DNA of 64,000 bases, taken from the NCBI GenBank assembly GCA_037501455.1, contig CM074865.1, forward strand, positions 4,475,001 to 4,539,000, given 5' to 3'. Under the pieces are notes generated by a model. That model was not told the DNA's origin and ran no database searches. It was given only the letters and a program-made list of their open reading frames with translations. Source of the stretch: Lantana camara (taxonomy: Eukaryota > Streptophyta > Magnoliopsida > Lamiales > Verbenaceae). A program made the translations under genes and the position numbers. Each line of letters opens with the position of its first letter. Position 1 is the stretch's first letter. Of the stretch, positions 1-11,667 are shown one piece after another.

Positions 1-30
1 GAAGGAAAAACCTTCCAAGTCTAGTACAGG

Positions 31-1988
31 AATGGAAATTCGACAACGCTAACGCAGCGGAAATTAAAATTTTTTAGGGATTATAAAACAAGTTTTATCG
101 GAATTCCAATTAAGATCAGCCTTTGATTCAAATTTACGATTTAAACGGAAGAAGAATCAAATACCTCTTTCGCTTCCAATTGATGGCGATGATAAGAAGG
201 TTTTCCAAAACCTACCCGCTTCTCTTCTATCCGATCTTCTTCCAAGAATCCCACGCGGAATTCCTCTAAGGTAGTCCACGACCCGTAATTGAACAACTAT
301 TCAATTAGCACACTAGAACACTAATTAGATATTGATTATCTAATAGCATTCTCAATACAGTATTGAGAGATGAGAGAGATGAGAGACTTGGAGAGAAAGC
401 AGAAAAGAAGAAAACAACGATATTTGATTTCTCTCCTTTATCTTTCTTAAATACTTAGCCCTAGGTCAAAAACCCTACGGGCCAGTCTTGGGCTTATATT
501 TAATTACTACTTAATTAAATTAAAAACCCAATATTCATTTTAATTAGTGGACTTAATTTAATTACATTAATTAAATCACAAGTCCAATATCTAATTAAAT
601 TTGTGGACTTAAAAATTAATTACTCCTAATTAAATTTCAAGTCCAATTAATTTAAATACACTTATTTAAATTAATGTTAACTCTTTAACATCTATTCTCA
701 ATAGCTTAACAATTAAGCATAAATTAATTAATACAATTATTAATTAATTACTCTCTCATAAATTAAACTCTTTTAATTCATCAATCAATCTCTATTGATC
801 TTTAGATAATCTTGTTGTTCAATTCGAGTCATTGTGTGACCCCTTAGGTTCACCAATGAATAGTAGTAGGCCCACATTCTTAACGTGGTATTTTAGATAA
901 CAATTTATCTTATTGATTCAATTAAACCCTTTCAATTAATCATTGTTTAATTAAAACTCCTTTTAATTAATCAGTACCTACAGATCATGATCGATGTCTA
1001 GTGACAAGCTCATGACCACCAATCCAATAGGTGAAGTTTATGTTGTGAACCTTTCAGTCTTATGGATACCGTGAGATAAGATCCTTCTATCGTCCAATCC
1101 CCGATTAGGACCTAGGGCATAGGAATAATAGAACCCTATTAGTCCTAATGCTATGAATTAATTCTAATAGCAATTCCATTTGATCTACCACTCTAGGAAA
1201 CTCATTTCCTAATTTAGATCACACTACCTTGCGCAAGGATTTAAGTGGAATGTACTACAATAGAATTCATGGGTGATTCACTCTTTCTTCTAGACGAGCG
1301 ATAGATTCTATGTTGGCTTCTCATATGCCCCCATACATGATTCGAACAATACCAACATACAACCAAAACGAGATTCATGGAACCCATGAATCTCTAGGCG
1401 CATATCAAACATTGCCCTTGTCATGCACAGAGCATCAATGGAGCCTCAAGTCTAAGGACCATTTAGACACTACCATAACTAGGGAACCAACCTCATCATT
1501 AAGGCATAAAAGCCTTACCCCATTGAGGTGTTCCTGTCGGGATCCTCAGTGTACTTGTTCCCTAACAAGCACCCCATACGCATGTGAATGTCCTTACATT
1601 CAATACTTATGAAACAAAGTAACCTTTCTAAAAGGCACGTCGTATGAGCAAGTCTCAAACAAGTCAAGTCAACATCCCCGTGCTTATTAGACTCTTCGAC
1701 TTGGAGTTGGTTTAGGTCACGCCATAGAGACTTGTTTCATAACCTCCATCCCTATGCGAGGTCAAGTCCCGTAGCTCAGTATGACCTTGGGGTTTCATCC
1801 ATACACAAACAGTTATAATATGCAATTAATAAACTTGAATGAGGCATGATGAATTGGCCACATAGAAATAAACGACTATGAAACGTTACATTTATTATTT
1901 CATTAATGTCACAAATTGCTGCTAATAAGAGTAGTTTACAAAAAGAGGCCTAAACTATTTGGCTCTTCTAGGGCACTACTCTAACAAT
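31..1988 (-). mobile_element. Copia LTR, copy A
   Basis: About 1.96-kb long terminal repeat, nearly identical to the copy ending at 7463. Its right edge reads CTCTAACA and, on the minus strand, begins TGTTAGAGTAG directly after the polypurine tract, as expected for the 3' LTR of a minus-strand element. The left edge is fuzzy: from about position 31 it aligns with TGTTGGAATTCG at 4066, and the terminal TG is not preserved. The first 30 bases of the window lie outside the LTR and faintly resemble the integrase sequence seen before 4066. The ORF at 1310-1612 is repeated in the other LTR and has no recognisable domain, so it is not called as a gene. Confidence 0.85.
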
Positions 1989-1999
1989 CTCCCATTTGC
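1989..1999 (-). promoter_or_regulatory. Polypurine tract of the Copia element
   Basis: On the minus strand this reads AAATGGGAGAT, purine-rich and immediately before the LTR start TGTTAGAG. This is where plus-strand DNA synthesis is primed in LTR retrotransposons, and it fixes the element's orientation as minus. Confidence 0.75.
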
Positions 2000-2001
2000 C
2001 C

Positions 2002-3645
2002 TCAGAGCCAATTTGCCATAGCCTTAAGACCCATCTCCTGGAGATGTCCTTCAAAGACCTTTTGGCTAAGAGGTTTAGTAAGTGGGTCTACTACGTTTTC
2101 TGTCGAGGGTACACGTTCCACGATAACGTCGCCTCTTTCTACGATTTCTCTAATTAGATGAAATCTTCTTAGGATGTGCTTTGACCGTTGATGAGCTCTT
2201 GGTTCTTTTGATTGTGCAATCGCTCCGTTATTGTCGCAGAAGACAACGACCGGGTCAGCAATGCTAGGCACTACATCTAACTCTTGGATGAAGTTTTTCA
2301 TCCACACACCTTCTTTCGCTGCCTCTGATGCAGCTATATACTCCGCTTCACAAGTGGAGTCAGCAGTAGTTTCTTGTTTGGAACTTTTCCAACTTACTGC
2401 ACCACCATTTAACCGAAATATGAATCCGGAAGTGGATTTAAAGTCGTCTACATCCGACTGGAAGCTTGAGTCGGTGTATCCTTCTAATTTCAGTTCTCCC
2501 TTTCCGCCGTATACAAGAAATAAATCCTTAGTCCTTTTCAAGTACTTAAGGATGGATTTCACGGCAGACCAGTGACTCTCACCAAAGTTTGACTGAAATC
2601 GACTTGTAACGCTCAAAGCGTACGCGACATCAGGTCTAGTACATAACATAGCATACATTATGCTCCCTATTGTAGATGTATAGGGTATACGAGACATCCT
2701 ATCCTTCTCTTCTTCAGTGTTAGGACACATTGATTTAGAGAGGATCAACCCATGTCTCATTGGCAGGAATCCTCTCTTACATTCCTCCATACTGAACCGT
2801 TTCAGTACTTTGTCTATGTACTGAACTTGGGACATACCTATTAATCTCTGTGATCTATCTCTATAGAATTTTATACCGAGAATAAAGGAAGCTTCTCCCA
2901 AGTCCTTCATGGAAAACTGAGTAGACAACCAAGTCTTTGTTGTTTGCAGCACATCTTTCTCATTCCCAATGAGTAAGATATCATCTACATACAACACCAA
3001 AAATTGTACGACTCGCCCACTGATTTTCTTGTAAACACATGGTTCATACTCGTTCTTGATAAAGGCAAACGATTTGACAGTCTCATCAAAACGGATGTTC
3101 CAACTTCTAGACGCCTGTTTAAGTCCATATATGGATCTCTGGAGTTTGCAGACTTTCTGTTCGCTCCCACTGGATATGAAACCTTCCGGTTGTTCCATAT
3201 AAATGTCTTTATCTAAATCTCCATTCAGAAAAGCCGTTTTCACATCCATTTGCCATATTTCGTAATCATAGTACGCAGCTATGGCTAAAAGTATCCGAAT
3301 GGATTTAGGCATTGCTACAGGGGAATACGTTTCCTCAAAGTCAACACCTGGCCTTTGAGTGTATCCCTTTGCAACCAACCTAGCCTTGTAGGTTGCCACT
3401 TCTCCATCAGCTCCAAGCTTTCGCTTGTAGATCCATTTACATCCTATAGCTTTCTCGCCTTCAGGAAGATCTACCAAGGTCCATACCTTGTTGGAGTACA
3501 TAGAGTCCATTTCGGAGTTCATGGCTTGCTGCCATTTTATCGAATCTCTATCCGATATTGCATCATCATATGATCTCGGATCGCTATCCGATTGACCGGT
3601 TTCAGTTAGTAAATTGAGTCGGACTGGCGGTCTAATTGTTCTCAC
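2002..3645 (-). CDS. Copia polyprotein fragment: reverse transcriptase and RNase H
   Basis: Open frame of 547 codons without stops. The N-terminal linker is followed by the Copia reverse transcriptase (W-x-AM-x-E-M at residues 38-46, KARLVAKGYTQ near 85-95, TAFLNGDL near 138, the catalytic YVDD near 219) and then by RNase H (Y-T-D-S near 390, SSKQ near 423, CDNNGA near 470, and the family-typical DPLTKPL close to the end). It stops 14 bases before the LTR, the normal place for pol to end. Gag, protease and integrase are absent upstream on this strand; instead the frame meets an oppositely oriented integrase piece near 3646. The unbroken frame suggests a fairly recent insertion, but the element cannot be autonomous as it stands. 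Confidence 0.93.
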   Translation of the reverse strand: MRTIRPPVRLNLLTETGQSDSDPRSYDDAISDRDSIKWQQAMNSEMDSMYSNKVWTLVDLPEGEKAIGCKWIYKRKLGADGEVATYKARLVAKGYTQRPGVDFEETYSPVAMPKSIRILLAIAAYYDYEIWQMDVKTAFLNGDLDKDIYMEQPEGFISSGSEQKVCKLQRSIYGLKQASRSWNIRFDETVKSFAFIKNEYEPCVYKKISGRVVQFLVLYVDDILLIGNEKDVLQTTKTWLSTQFSMKDLGEASFILGIKFYRDRSQRLIGMSQVQYIDKVLKRFSMEECKRGFLPMRHGLILSKSMCPNTEEEKDRMSRIPYTSTIGSIMYAMLCTRPDVAYALSVTSRFQSNFGESHWSAVKSILKYLKRTKDLFLVYGGKGELKLEGYTDSSFQSDVDDFKSTSGFIFRLNGGAVSWKSSKQETTADSTCEAEYIAASEAAKEGVWMKNFIQELDVVPSIADPVVVFCDNNGAIAQSKEPRAHQRSKHILRRFHLIREIVERGDVIVERVPSTENVVDPLTKPLSQKVFEGHLQEMGLKAMANWL

Positions 3646-3646
3646 A

Positions 3647-4065
3647 TTAAGCTACGGGACTCCTCAGTTAAATGGGGTGTCCGAGCGACGAAATCGGACT
3701 TTATTGGATATGGTCCGATCCATGATGAGTTTCACGGATCTTCCAATTTCGTTTTGGGGTTATGCTCTTGAAACGGCTGCGAAGATAATTAATTTAGTTC
3801 CTTCCAAATCTGTGCCCGAAATACCATATAAGATGTGGTTTTCAAAACCCCCCACTTATTCATACCTTAGAGTTTGGGGATGTCTTGCATACGTCAAGAG
3901 ACTAGTGGGAGACAAATTGGATTCCAGATCCAATTTGTGCAAATTTGTAGGATACCCTAGAGAGTCTGTGGGTTACTATTTTTATGATCCCTCGGAACAA
4001 AAGGTGTTTGTTTCGAGGAATGCCACTTTTCTAGAAAAAAAGTTTCTAGTTGAAAAGTCAGGCAC
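3647..4065 (+). pseudogene. Copia integrase C-terminal fragment, inverted relative to RT
   Basis: Read on the plus strand this gives the end of a Copia integrase: the NGVSERRNRTLLDMVRSMM motif, the LP-x-x-FWGYA segment, and the K-F-V-G-Y...GYYFYDP C-terminal region. It lies head-to-head with the minus-strand RT and runs straight into the LTR at 4066 with no primer-binding site between them. A normal Copia element encodes integrase on the same strand, just before RT, so this is an internal inversion or a join between two elements. The catalytic core upstream is missing. Confidence 0.9.
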
Positions 4066-4634
4066 TGTTGGAATTCGTCAACCCTAACGCAGCGGAAATT
4101 AAAATTTTTAGGGATTATAAAACCAATTTTATCGGAATTCCAAACAAGATCACCTTTGATTCAAGATTTACGATTTAAACAAAAGAAGAATCAAATACCT
4201 CTTTCGCTTCCAATTGATGACGATAACAAGAAGGTTTTCCAAAACCTACCCGCTTCTCTTCTGTCCGATCTTCTTCCAAGAATCCCACGCGGAATTCCTC
4301 TAAGGTAGTCCACGACCCGTAATTGAACAACTATTCAATTAGCACACTAGAACACTAATTAGATATTGATTATCTAATAGCATTCTCAATACAGTATTGA
4401 GAGATAAGAGAGAAGAGAGATTTGGAGAGACAGCAGAAAGGAAGAAAACAGCGATCAATTTTTTTCTTCTCACAAATCTGCTTATATGCTTAGCCCTAGG
4501 TCAAAAACCCCATGGGCTAGTCAATATGATGGGCTTTAATTAAATTACTACTAATTAAATTAAAAAGGCCCAATATTTATTTAATTAGTGGACTTAATTT
4601 AATTACGATAATTAAATCAAAAGTCCAATGTCTA
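4066..4634 (-). mobile_element. Truncated Copia LTR, copy B
   Basis: Begins TGTTGGAATTCG and follows copy A for about 570 bp, then jumps back to the LTR edge at the shared bases AATTCGTCAACCC around 4634. Copies B and C are therefore fused LTR pieces, as left by unequal recombination or template switching. No primer-binding site adjoins 4066. Confidence 0.8.
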
Positions 4635-5174
4635 ATTCGTCAACCCTAACGCAGTGGAAATTAAATTTTTTTAGGGATTATAAAACAAGTTTTATTGGAA
4701 TTCCAATTAAGATCAGCCTTTGATTCAGATTTACGATTTAAACGGAAGAAGAATCAAATACCTCTTTCTCTTCCAGTTGATGACGATGACAAGGAGGTTT
4801 TCCAAAACCTACCCGCTTCTCTTCTATCCGATCTTCTTCCAAGAATCCCACGCGGAATTCCTCTAAGGTAGTCCACGACCCGTAATTGAACAACTATTCA
4901 ATTAGCACACTAAAACACTAATTAGATATTGATTATCTAATAGTATTCTAAATACTGTATTGAGAAAAGAGAGAGAAGAGAGACTTGGAGAGAAAGCAGA
5001 AAAAGAAGAAAAACAACGACGTTTGATTTCTCTCCCTTATCTTTCTTAAATACTTAGCCCTAGGTCAAAAACCCTATGGGCCAGTCTTGAGCTTATATTT
5101 AATTACTACTTAATTAAATTAAAAACCCAATATTCATTTTAATTAGTGGACTTAATTTAATTACATTAATTAAA

Positions 5175-6042
5175 GGGATAATTACAATTTTGGTCATCCA
5201 ACTATACGACTTATTCCCTTTTGGTCCCCCACTTTCCAATTTGACAATTATGGTCACTGAACTACCACTTTTTTTACACATTTGGTCCCGCCATCAATTT
5301 TTCCGTTAAATGTAACGGAAATTACTGTTTCAGGCGAATTTTGGCGCCGTTTTCTGCATTTTCCCTCATTTTTTCCCCTTGTTGTTTATCCTGATTTGTA
5401 ATCACATATGAAAGCTTCAAAAAGGGACAGAACTCGAAAAATAGCTTCTGTGCCAGCATCTCATCATGAATTGAGGCTATTTTGGTTGAGTTCAGGGCTT
5501 TGTCCAATCTGGGTCATCCTTTAAGCATGCGATCTGCTAGTGCTTCTGTGAAATAAGCTGCGATTCTCTGCATTGTGTCACCATTGGGAGAGGCAAGGTG
5601 TGAAATGTACTCAAATCAACGATGTTAGCATTTTCTATGCTTCCGGAAGCAACATGGTTGGCACATGCGACGAGGAGGTGGATTAAACAGAGTCCTCTCT
5701 CTTCAGATCTTATTTAACGGAAAATTAAATGCATGATATGCAAAAAAACTCGCTCAATGGGGAAATTTTGCCTTTGTGTACTCCATGCAATGGATCCGCT
5801 TGACATACTCACCTTGGAGAACTTCACAGTCGCAACAAGGGGAAGAAATGAGGGAAAACGCAAAAAACGGCGCCAAAATTCCCCTGAAACAGTAATTTCC
5901 GTTACATTTAACGGAAAAATTGACGGCGGGACCAAATGTGTAAAAAAAGTGGTAGTTCAGTGACCATAATTGTCAAATTGGAAAGTGGGGGACCAAAAGG
6001 GAATAAGTCGTATAGTTGGATGACCAAAATTGTAATTATCCC
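5175..6042. mobile_element. Pack-MULE (Mutator-like) with about 210-bp inverted repeats
   Basis: Starts GGGATAATTACAATTTTGG and ends with its reverse complement. The inverted repeats span about 5175-5384 and 5833-6042 with only a few mismatches. A perfect 9-bp target duplication TTAATTAAA flanks it (5166-5174 and 6043-6051), and copy A of the LTR shows the empty site near 575. Long TIRs with a 9-bp duplication are diagnostic of Mutator-like elements. No transposase is present; the interior holds a host gene fragment, so this is a Pack-MULE. Confidence 0.93.
5390..5710 (-). pseudogene. GRAS-family fragment (SCARECROW-LIKE 3 type) captured by the MULE
   Basis: In three successive frames the minus strand reads as the N-terminal part of a GRAS domain: EERGLCLIHLLVACANHVAS, then GDTMQRIAAYFTEALADRML, then ALNSTKIASIHDEMLAQKLF and FEFCPFLKLSYVITNQ. 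This order and wording match plant SCL3, a GRAS transcription regulator of gibberellin response and root endodermis development. Frameshifts lie near 5600 and 5525, and the remaining four-fifths of the GRAS domain is absent. It lies wholly between the MULE inverted repeats, so it is a captured fragment and cannot make a working protein. Confidence 0.85.
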
Positions 6043-8099
6043 TTAATTAAATCACAAGTCCAATATCTAATTAAATTTGTGGACTTAAAAATTAATTACT
6101 CCTAATTAAATTTTAAGTCCAATTAATTTAAATACACTTATTTAAATTAATGTTAACTCTTTAACATCTATTCTCAATAGCTTAACAATTAAGCATAAAT
6201 TAATTAATACAATTATTAATTAATTACTCTCTCATAAATTAAACTCTTTTAATTCATCAATCAATCTCTATTGATCTTTAGATAATCTTGTTGTTCAATT
6301 CGAGTCATTGTGTGACCCCTTAGGTTCACCAATGAATAGTAGTAGGCCCACATTCTTAACGTGGTATTTTAGATAACAATTTATCTTATTGATTCAATTA
6401 AACCCTTTCAATTAATCATTGTTTAATTAAAACTCCTTTTAATTAATCAGTACCTACAGATCATGATCGATGTCTAGTGATAAGCTCATGACCACCCATC
6501 CAATAGGTGAAGTTTATGTTGTGAACCTTTCAGTCTCATGGATACCGTGAGATAAGATCCTTCTATCGTCCAATCCCCGATTAGGACCTAGGGCATGGGA
6601 ATAATAGAACCCTATTAGTCCTAATGCTATGAATTAATTCTAATAGCAATTCCATTTGATCTACCACTCTAGGAAACTCATTTCCTAATTTAGATCACAC
6701 TACCTTGCGCAAGGATTTAAGTGGAATGTACTACAATAGAATTCATGGGTGATTCACTCGTTCTTCTAGACGAGCGATAGATTCTATGTTGGCTTCTCAT
6801 ATGCCCCCATACATGATTCGAACAATACCAACATACAACCAAAACGAGATTCATGGAACCCATGAATCTCTAGGCGCATATCAAACATTGCCCTTGTCAT
6901 GCACAGAGCATCAATGGAGCCTCAAGTCTAAGGACCATTTAGACACTACCATAACCAGGGAACCAACCTCATCATTAAGGCATAAAAGCCTTACCCCATT
7001 GAGGTGTTCCTGTCGGGATCCTCAGTGTACTTGTTCCCTAACAAGCACCCCCATACGCATGTGAATGTCCCTACATTCAATACTTATGAAACAAAGTAAC
7101 ATTTCTAAAAGGCACGTCGTATGAGCAAGTCTCAAACGAGTCAAGTCAACATCCCCGTGCTTATTAGACTCTTCGACTTGGAGTTGGTTTAGGTCATGCC
7201 ATAGAGACTTGTTTCATAACCTCCATCCCTATGCGAGGTCAAGTCCCGTAGCTCAGTATGACCTTGGGGTTTCATCCATACACAAACAGTTATAATATGC
7301 AATTAATAAACTTGAATGAGGCATGATGAATTGGCCACATAGAATTAAACGACTATGAAACGTTACATTTATTATTTCATTAATGTCACAAATTGCTGCT
7401 AATAAGAGTAGTTTTCAAAAAGAGGCCTAAACTATTTGGCTCTTCTAGGGCACTACTCTAACAGTAATCACTCACAACTGATTGTCAAATACCTGTGAAA
7501 TTGTTCTCGGATAACCACAAGCGGTTCAACATGGTGAGGTTTCCAATTTGCTTAGGTATATTGCCTGAGAGTATGTGAAATTAAAGATGTATAACCCTTT
7601 CACATACATATGAAGAAGTTGTGTTGTGAAGAGTTATCGAAGATGTTTAGCATAAATACCTGTGAATTCGTTCTCGTGTAGGTAGAGGAGAATAACCATC
7701 GTGAGGTTTCCAATTTTCTTAGGTATGTTGCCCATGAATTTGTTACGTTGCAGAGATAAAAACTGAAGCCGTTTACAGTCCAATATTTTGTCCAAAGTAT
7801 TTCCGGATAGTTGATTGGATGCAAGGGACACCCTTTCCAGATTGGGGAGCTTATGACAAACATTAGAAGTTGGAATGTCTCCTGACAGACTATTATTTTG
7901 GAGATATATATGTCGTAAAGAAGACATGTTGAAGATAAAAGCTGGAATGTCCCCGGTTAGCGAGGCGGCTGGTATGTTGAGAATCTGCAGACGTGAAAGA
8001 TTGCCAAGTTCTGATGGAATTCCGCCTAAATTGGCAGTCAAAAACATGATAGATTGTTGTTTGTGGCGATACACACGTTGAACATGCAATCAAGATTCT

Positions 8100-9455
8100 T
8101 TTTCAGTTCATAAATCAATATTATTTTACAAATTTAGATTATACACACATATATATATATATATATATATATGATTTTTTTAATTTTTTATGTTATCTGT
8201 GAACTCATAAAATAGTGTAAAAGATAATGAGATCTCCATCTATTAAAATATTTTTTAAATATTAGGGGGCAAGGTGCACTAACTTCTAAAGGACAAGACA
8301 ATGCAAACTCTCAAATGCTAATTCTTTATATTGTATAATGTATTACATAAATATTAAATTTGAATCTTTTTATCAACAAATTTATTTAAAAGCATTGAGA
8401 TATATTTGAGTAAATTAGACGACTATTTATATTTTGGGTAAATTAGACTATTTATATTTTGAATTAATAACTATCACATCCATATAAAATATTCGATTCT
8501 TTTGAATAAAAATGGTTGGTTAGATTTAAAATAAATTAAACCAATTTAAAGGGGAAAATCGTATTAGTTTTGATTAAATTTGATATTGATTATAAATACT
8601 AGATCTTGAGAAATAAATAAGTTTTTATGATACTTTAATTGTGGATTCCAATCTCAATTTAAGTAATCTCAAATATTTAGTAAATATAAATCTGATTTTA
8701 TTTTAAAATTTCAGTCAAAACATGATTGATAAACATTATATTTTAAAACTCTTTTATATCTACATGGAGATATAAAATTTAATGAGACTATCCACATGTA
8801 TATGTATGCTTAGGTGATAGGCCAAAGAGTTTTATTATATATAGATATTATATAAAAACAAATAGTGACAATTAAAACACAATAATGAATTAATGATAAT
8901 TCCTTATACATGAATGGAGACAAGTAATATAACTTTTAGGGGTTACAAGTGGTATATAAAAATAGGGGAAATCGCAAATTTTGTATACCAACCCGATCAA
9001 TTCACCGATTTTGGTACATTTTATTTTTTGGTTACAAAATAGGATCGTATCGTCAAAATCATGCAATTTAATGCACTTTTTGACCAAAAACTGATTTTGC
9101 GCGTAAGAAACCGACCTAGTTTTACACGTGGCGAACTTCACGCGTAAATTCCAGCGAGCGAAATCAATTTTCGATCCAAAATGTGCATTAAATTGCTTGA
9201 TTTTGGAGAGACACGTGGTCCTATTTTGTCGCCGAAAAATGAAATGTACAAAAAATGTTGAATTAGTTGAATTGGTATACCAAATTTGTAATTTTCCCTA
9301 TAACAATTTATTTATTTTTAGTGAAGTGCGTGTTCAAGCTACGCATGTTAGCTTCTCCAAGGCAATGACTCTGGGTTCGAATCTCTCTAACCACTTTGGG
9401 GGTGTTAAAAAATAAAAAAAACTACATGTTAGCTCAAGTTACAAAAACTACATAC
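8100..9455 (-). other. Intron 1 of receptor-kinase gene II
   Basis: AT-rich with no supported coding sequence. It contains an (AT)n run near 8146-8172 and the MITE at about 8962-9300. Confidence 0.7.
8962..9300. mobile_element. MITE in intron 1
   Basis: About 340 bp with imperfect inverted ends: the left edge GGGGAAATCGCAAATTTTG pairs with the reverse complement of the right edge, and the sequence GTACATTT-CATTTTT recurs in mirror image further in. The flanks carry TA, and a longer target duplication is unclear, so the superfamily is not assigned. The two ORFs across it are by-products of the inverted repeat. Confidence 0.6.
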
Positions 9456-10227
9456 CTTGGAAGTTGTTTATTCCAACATACAATCGTTCCAGATTGCTCA
9501 ACAGACCTATTGATCTTGGAATGCTCCCATGGAAATGGTTAAGCGAGAGTGACAGATCCTCCAGCTTTCTACACTTGTAAATATCAAACGGAATTTGGCC
9601 ATTAAGTTGATTAGCAGAGATATAAAGCCCGCGAAGTTGTGCAATATTACTGCACATATCATTTGGCAGCGCACCCGACAGACTATTATCAGTGAGAACA
9701 ATCTGTTTGATCCTAGATAAGTTGAAGATCCCATGAGGAATAGATCCTGTAATAAGATTATATCTCAAGTCCAATATTTCTAGTGAAGAAAGATTGCCAA
9801 TTTCTCGTGGGATTTCTCCACCAAGAGAGTTGTTGGCCAATTTGAGTATCCTCAAACATCGCAGATTAGAGAGCTCGCGGGGTATGAAGCCCCAGAAGTT
9901 GTTGCGGCTGAGGTCTAATGAATCGAGGAATGTTAAGTTTCCAAGATTTGGAGTTAGATGAGTGGCCTGAAAGGCAAAGCCGGAGAAATTAAGTGCCGTG
10001 ACTTGTTGGGTGGTGGCGGTGGTGCAGGATACACCAATCCAGGTGCATATAGATGCGTTGGTGGACCAGTTCTTGGACATGATTTGAAAAGGGTCTGAAG
10101 TTATTGTGGATCTGAGAGCAAGAATTGCTTCTTCATCTTCTTTAGAAACTATTTCAGCTAACGAAATTGTTCTGATACTGAGCAAGAACATTAAGACAGC
10201 AATCATGATTACAGAAAATTTCTCCAT

Positions 10228-10440
10228 TGGACGACTGTTGTGAGTTTGGAGCTCTAGCTATGAACAATGAGCTATATATATCTATTATCTTTTACGAAAC
10301 TTAGATCACAAAGAAGAGATATTTACGTATAGTTCGGGGTACATGAGGAAAGACCAAGAAATCTAAAATTAAATCAAATAACTTAGATTGACTGCTTTAA
10401 GTTTCTGTTAGCATAGTTAGATGCTGCAAATATTCTGATG
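10228..10440 (-). promoter_or_regulatory. Promoter region of receptor-kinase gene II
   Basis: A TATATATAG box on the minus strand near 10270-10280 lies about 45-50 bases before the ATG at 10227. The sequence (TTTACGTATAGTTCGGGG, then AGATTGACTGCTTTAAG) aligns with the region upstream of the paralogous exon 1 at 46340. Further matching sequence reappears at about 13548-13735, so the promoter has been split by about 3.1 kb of inserted DNA. Confidence 0.55.
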
Positions 10441-10789
10441 TAAATTATGTTTAGTTAGTACTTAGTTGGTTATTAAGATTTTTTGTTGCTAGAACAGTAA
10501 GTGTACGCATTATAAGAGTCATGATGTTGGATACACTTAGTTTTTTTCTTCTCTGTACATGCCCCACCATAGAAGAGGGCACTTCCATAATGGTTGAATT
10601 GATGGCCTCCACCACAAATGCAATAGGTGAAGTTGCCACGAAAATCAACCAGCCCGCTGCAAGTAGCACTCCGGCATCAAATGATGACGATGTCAAGAAG
10701 GCAGGACTTTACGAGGCATTAGCCATTGTGCCCGGCCTATCCCTAGACAACGTGATGTGGCAGGGCAATACATCACTTAGGGAACAACC

Positions 10790-11621
10790 AGTGGCGGAGT
10801 TAGAAATTTGATTCAGGGGGGCGATATTAGGCTTTTCCGCATATATATATATATATATATGCATATATAGAAAACCTTGTCAAATACCGAAAATGCAAGA
10901 TAAACACTATGTTTCAAAAATTAGCATAAAAAATCTTGTATTTTATAAAAATAAACATAAAAAATCCTCACACGTTGTTTGAGTCATACATGTTGCCCTT
11001 ATTCACGAAAATAAAAGCAAAAATTAGACAAAAAATATTTGCAAATAGAAAATTGTAAAGAAATATAATAGAATATAACAGAAAATATTGGAAAGCGTAT
11101 ATACAAGAAATAAATGAAGAATATAAATACCACAAAAATTCTTATCGGGAAGTAAAACATGAAAGGAAAGATATAAATCAAAAGTGGGTAGAAAACATAC
11201 ATTAAAGAGAAATTAATGGGTAAAAAATTACATATTAAAAAAATATTATTTTAGGATCTATTTGAGAAATTTTGTGATTATTGAGGCAAAATTGGAATTA
11301 TAAAAATTAAGAGATCATGCATATAAGTACAAAAACAACATTTTTGTAAAGAAAATTCGCTGAACCCGAGCATCCAGTCATAAGGTTTTCTATATAAAAT
11401 TAAGAAAAACACAAGGTTTTCTATGAGATTTTGTATAACATGAGGTTTTTTACGCCCATTTCGAATAACACAAGAGAATTGGGTGCATATAACTCACATA
11501 TTATTTGTGTGGTCTCAATTATTAATAATTACTATATTGACCCTAACTAGTATTAATTTTAACTTGGGGGATTTCAATAATGAAAAGTCCCATAAAATTA
11601 CATACATATATCTATATTTTA

Positions 11622-11667
<46 letters not shown>

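Larger units (their letters stand above)
4635..7463 (-). mobile_element. Copia LTR, copy C (contains a MULE)
   Basis: Full-length LTR matching copy A closely. Its 2.83 kb shrinks to about 1.95 kb once the inserted MULE at 5175-6042 and one 9-bp duplication are removed. It ends in CTCTAACA at 7463; the next base belongs to an LRR receptor-kinase gene. No 5-bp target duplication could be matched between GTAAT after 7463 and the left edge of copy A, so the true left end of the element is probably outside the window or has been lost. Confidence 0.85.
7493..10227 (-). pseudogene. LRR receptor-kinase gene II, 5' half (three exons), cut by Copia
   Basis: Exon 1 (10227-9456) encodes a signal peptide (residues 1-24), an LRR N-terminal cap with the W-x(n)-C-x-WIGVSC pattern, and about seven LRRs of the plant consensus with GxIP. 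Exon 2 (8025-7660, 366 nt) adds five LRRs; exon 3 (7564-7493) is exactly 72 nt, one LRR. Splice sites are canonical (AAG|GTATGT, TTTAG|GC, CACAG|GTATTT, CTCAG|GC) and every intron is phase 1. The closest family is LRR-RLK subfamily XII (At3g47570, EFR, FLS2, Xa21), membrane receptors for microbial patterns. The Copia LTR begins 29 bases after exon 3, so the remaining LRRs, membrane segment and kinase are cut off, unless they lie beyond the window to the left, in which case the element could be inside an intron. Paralogous to exon 1 at 45572-46340. Confidence 0.85.

Noticed and set aside
1310..1612. 100-codon ORF, repeated at 6786-7064
   Set aside because: It is in the Copia LTR, so its repetition reflects the LTR copies; the second copy is truncated by a frameshift.
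5733..5963. Plus-strand ORF in the MULE
   Set aside because: Largely inverted-repeat sequence, antisense to the captured GRAS fragment region.
8890..9415. Two ORFs with similar words (CTK-x(0,1)-x-EL-x-x-LVY) on opposite strands
   Set aside because: They are the two arms of a MITE inverted repeat read from each side.
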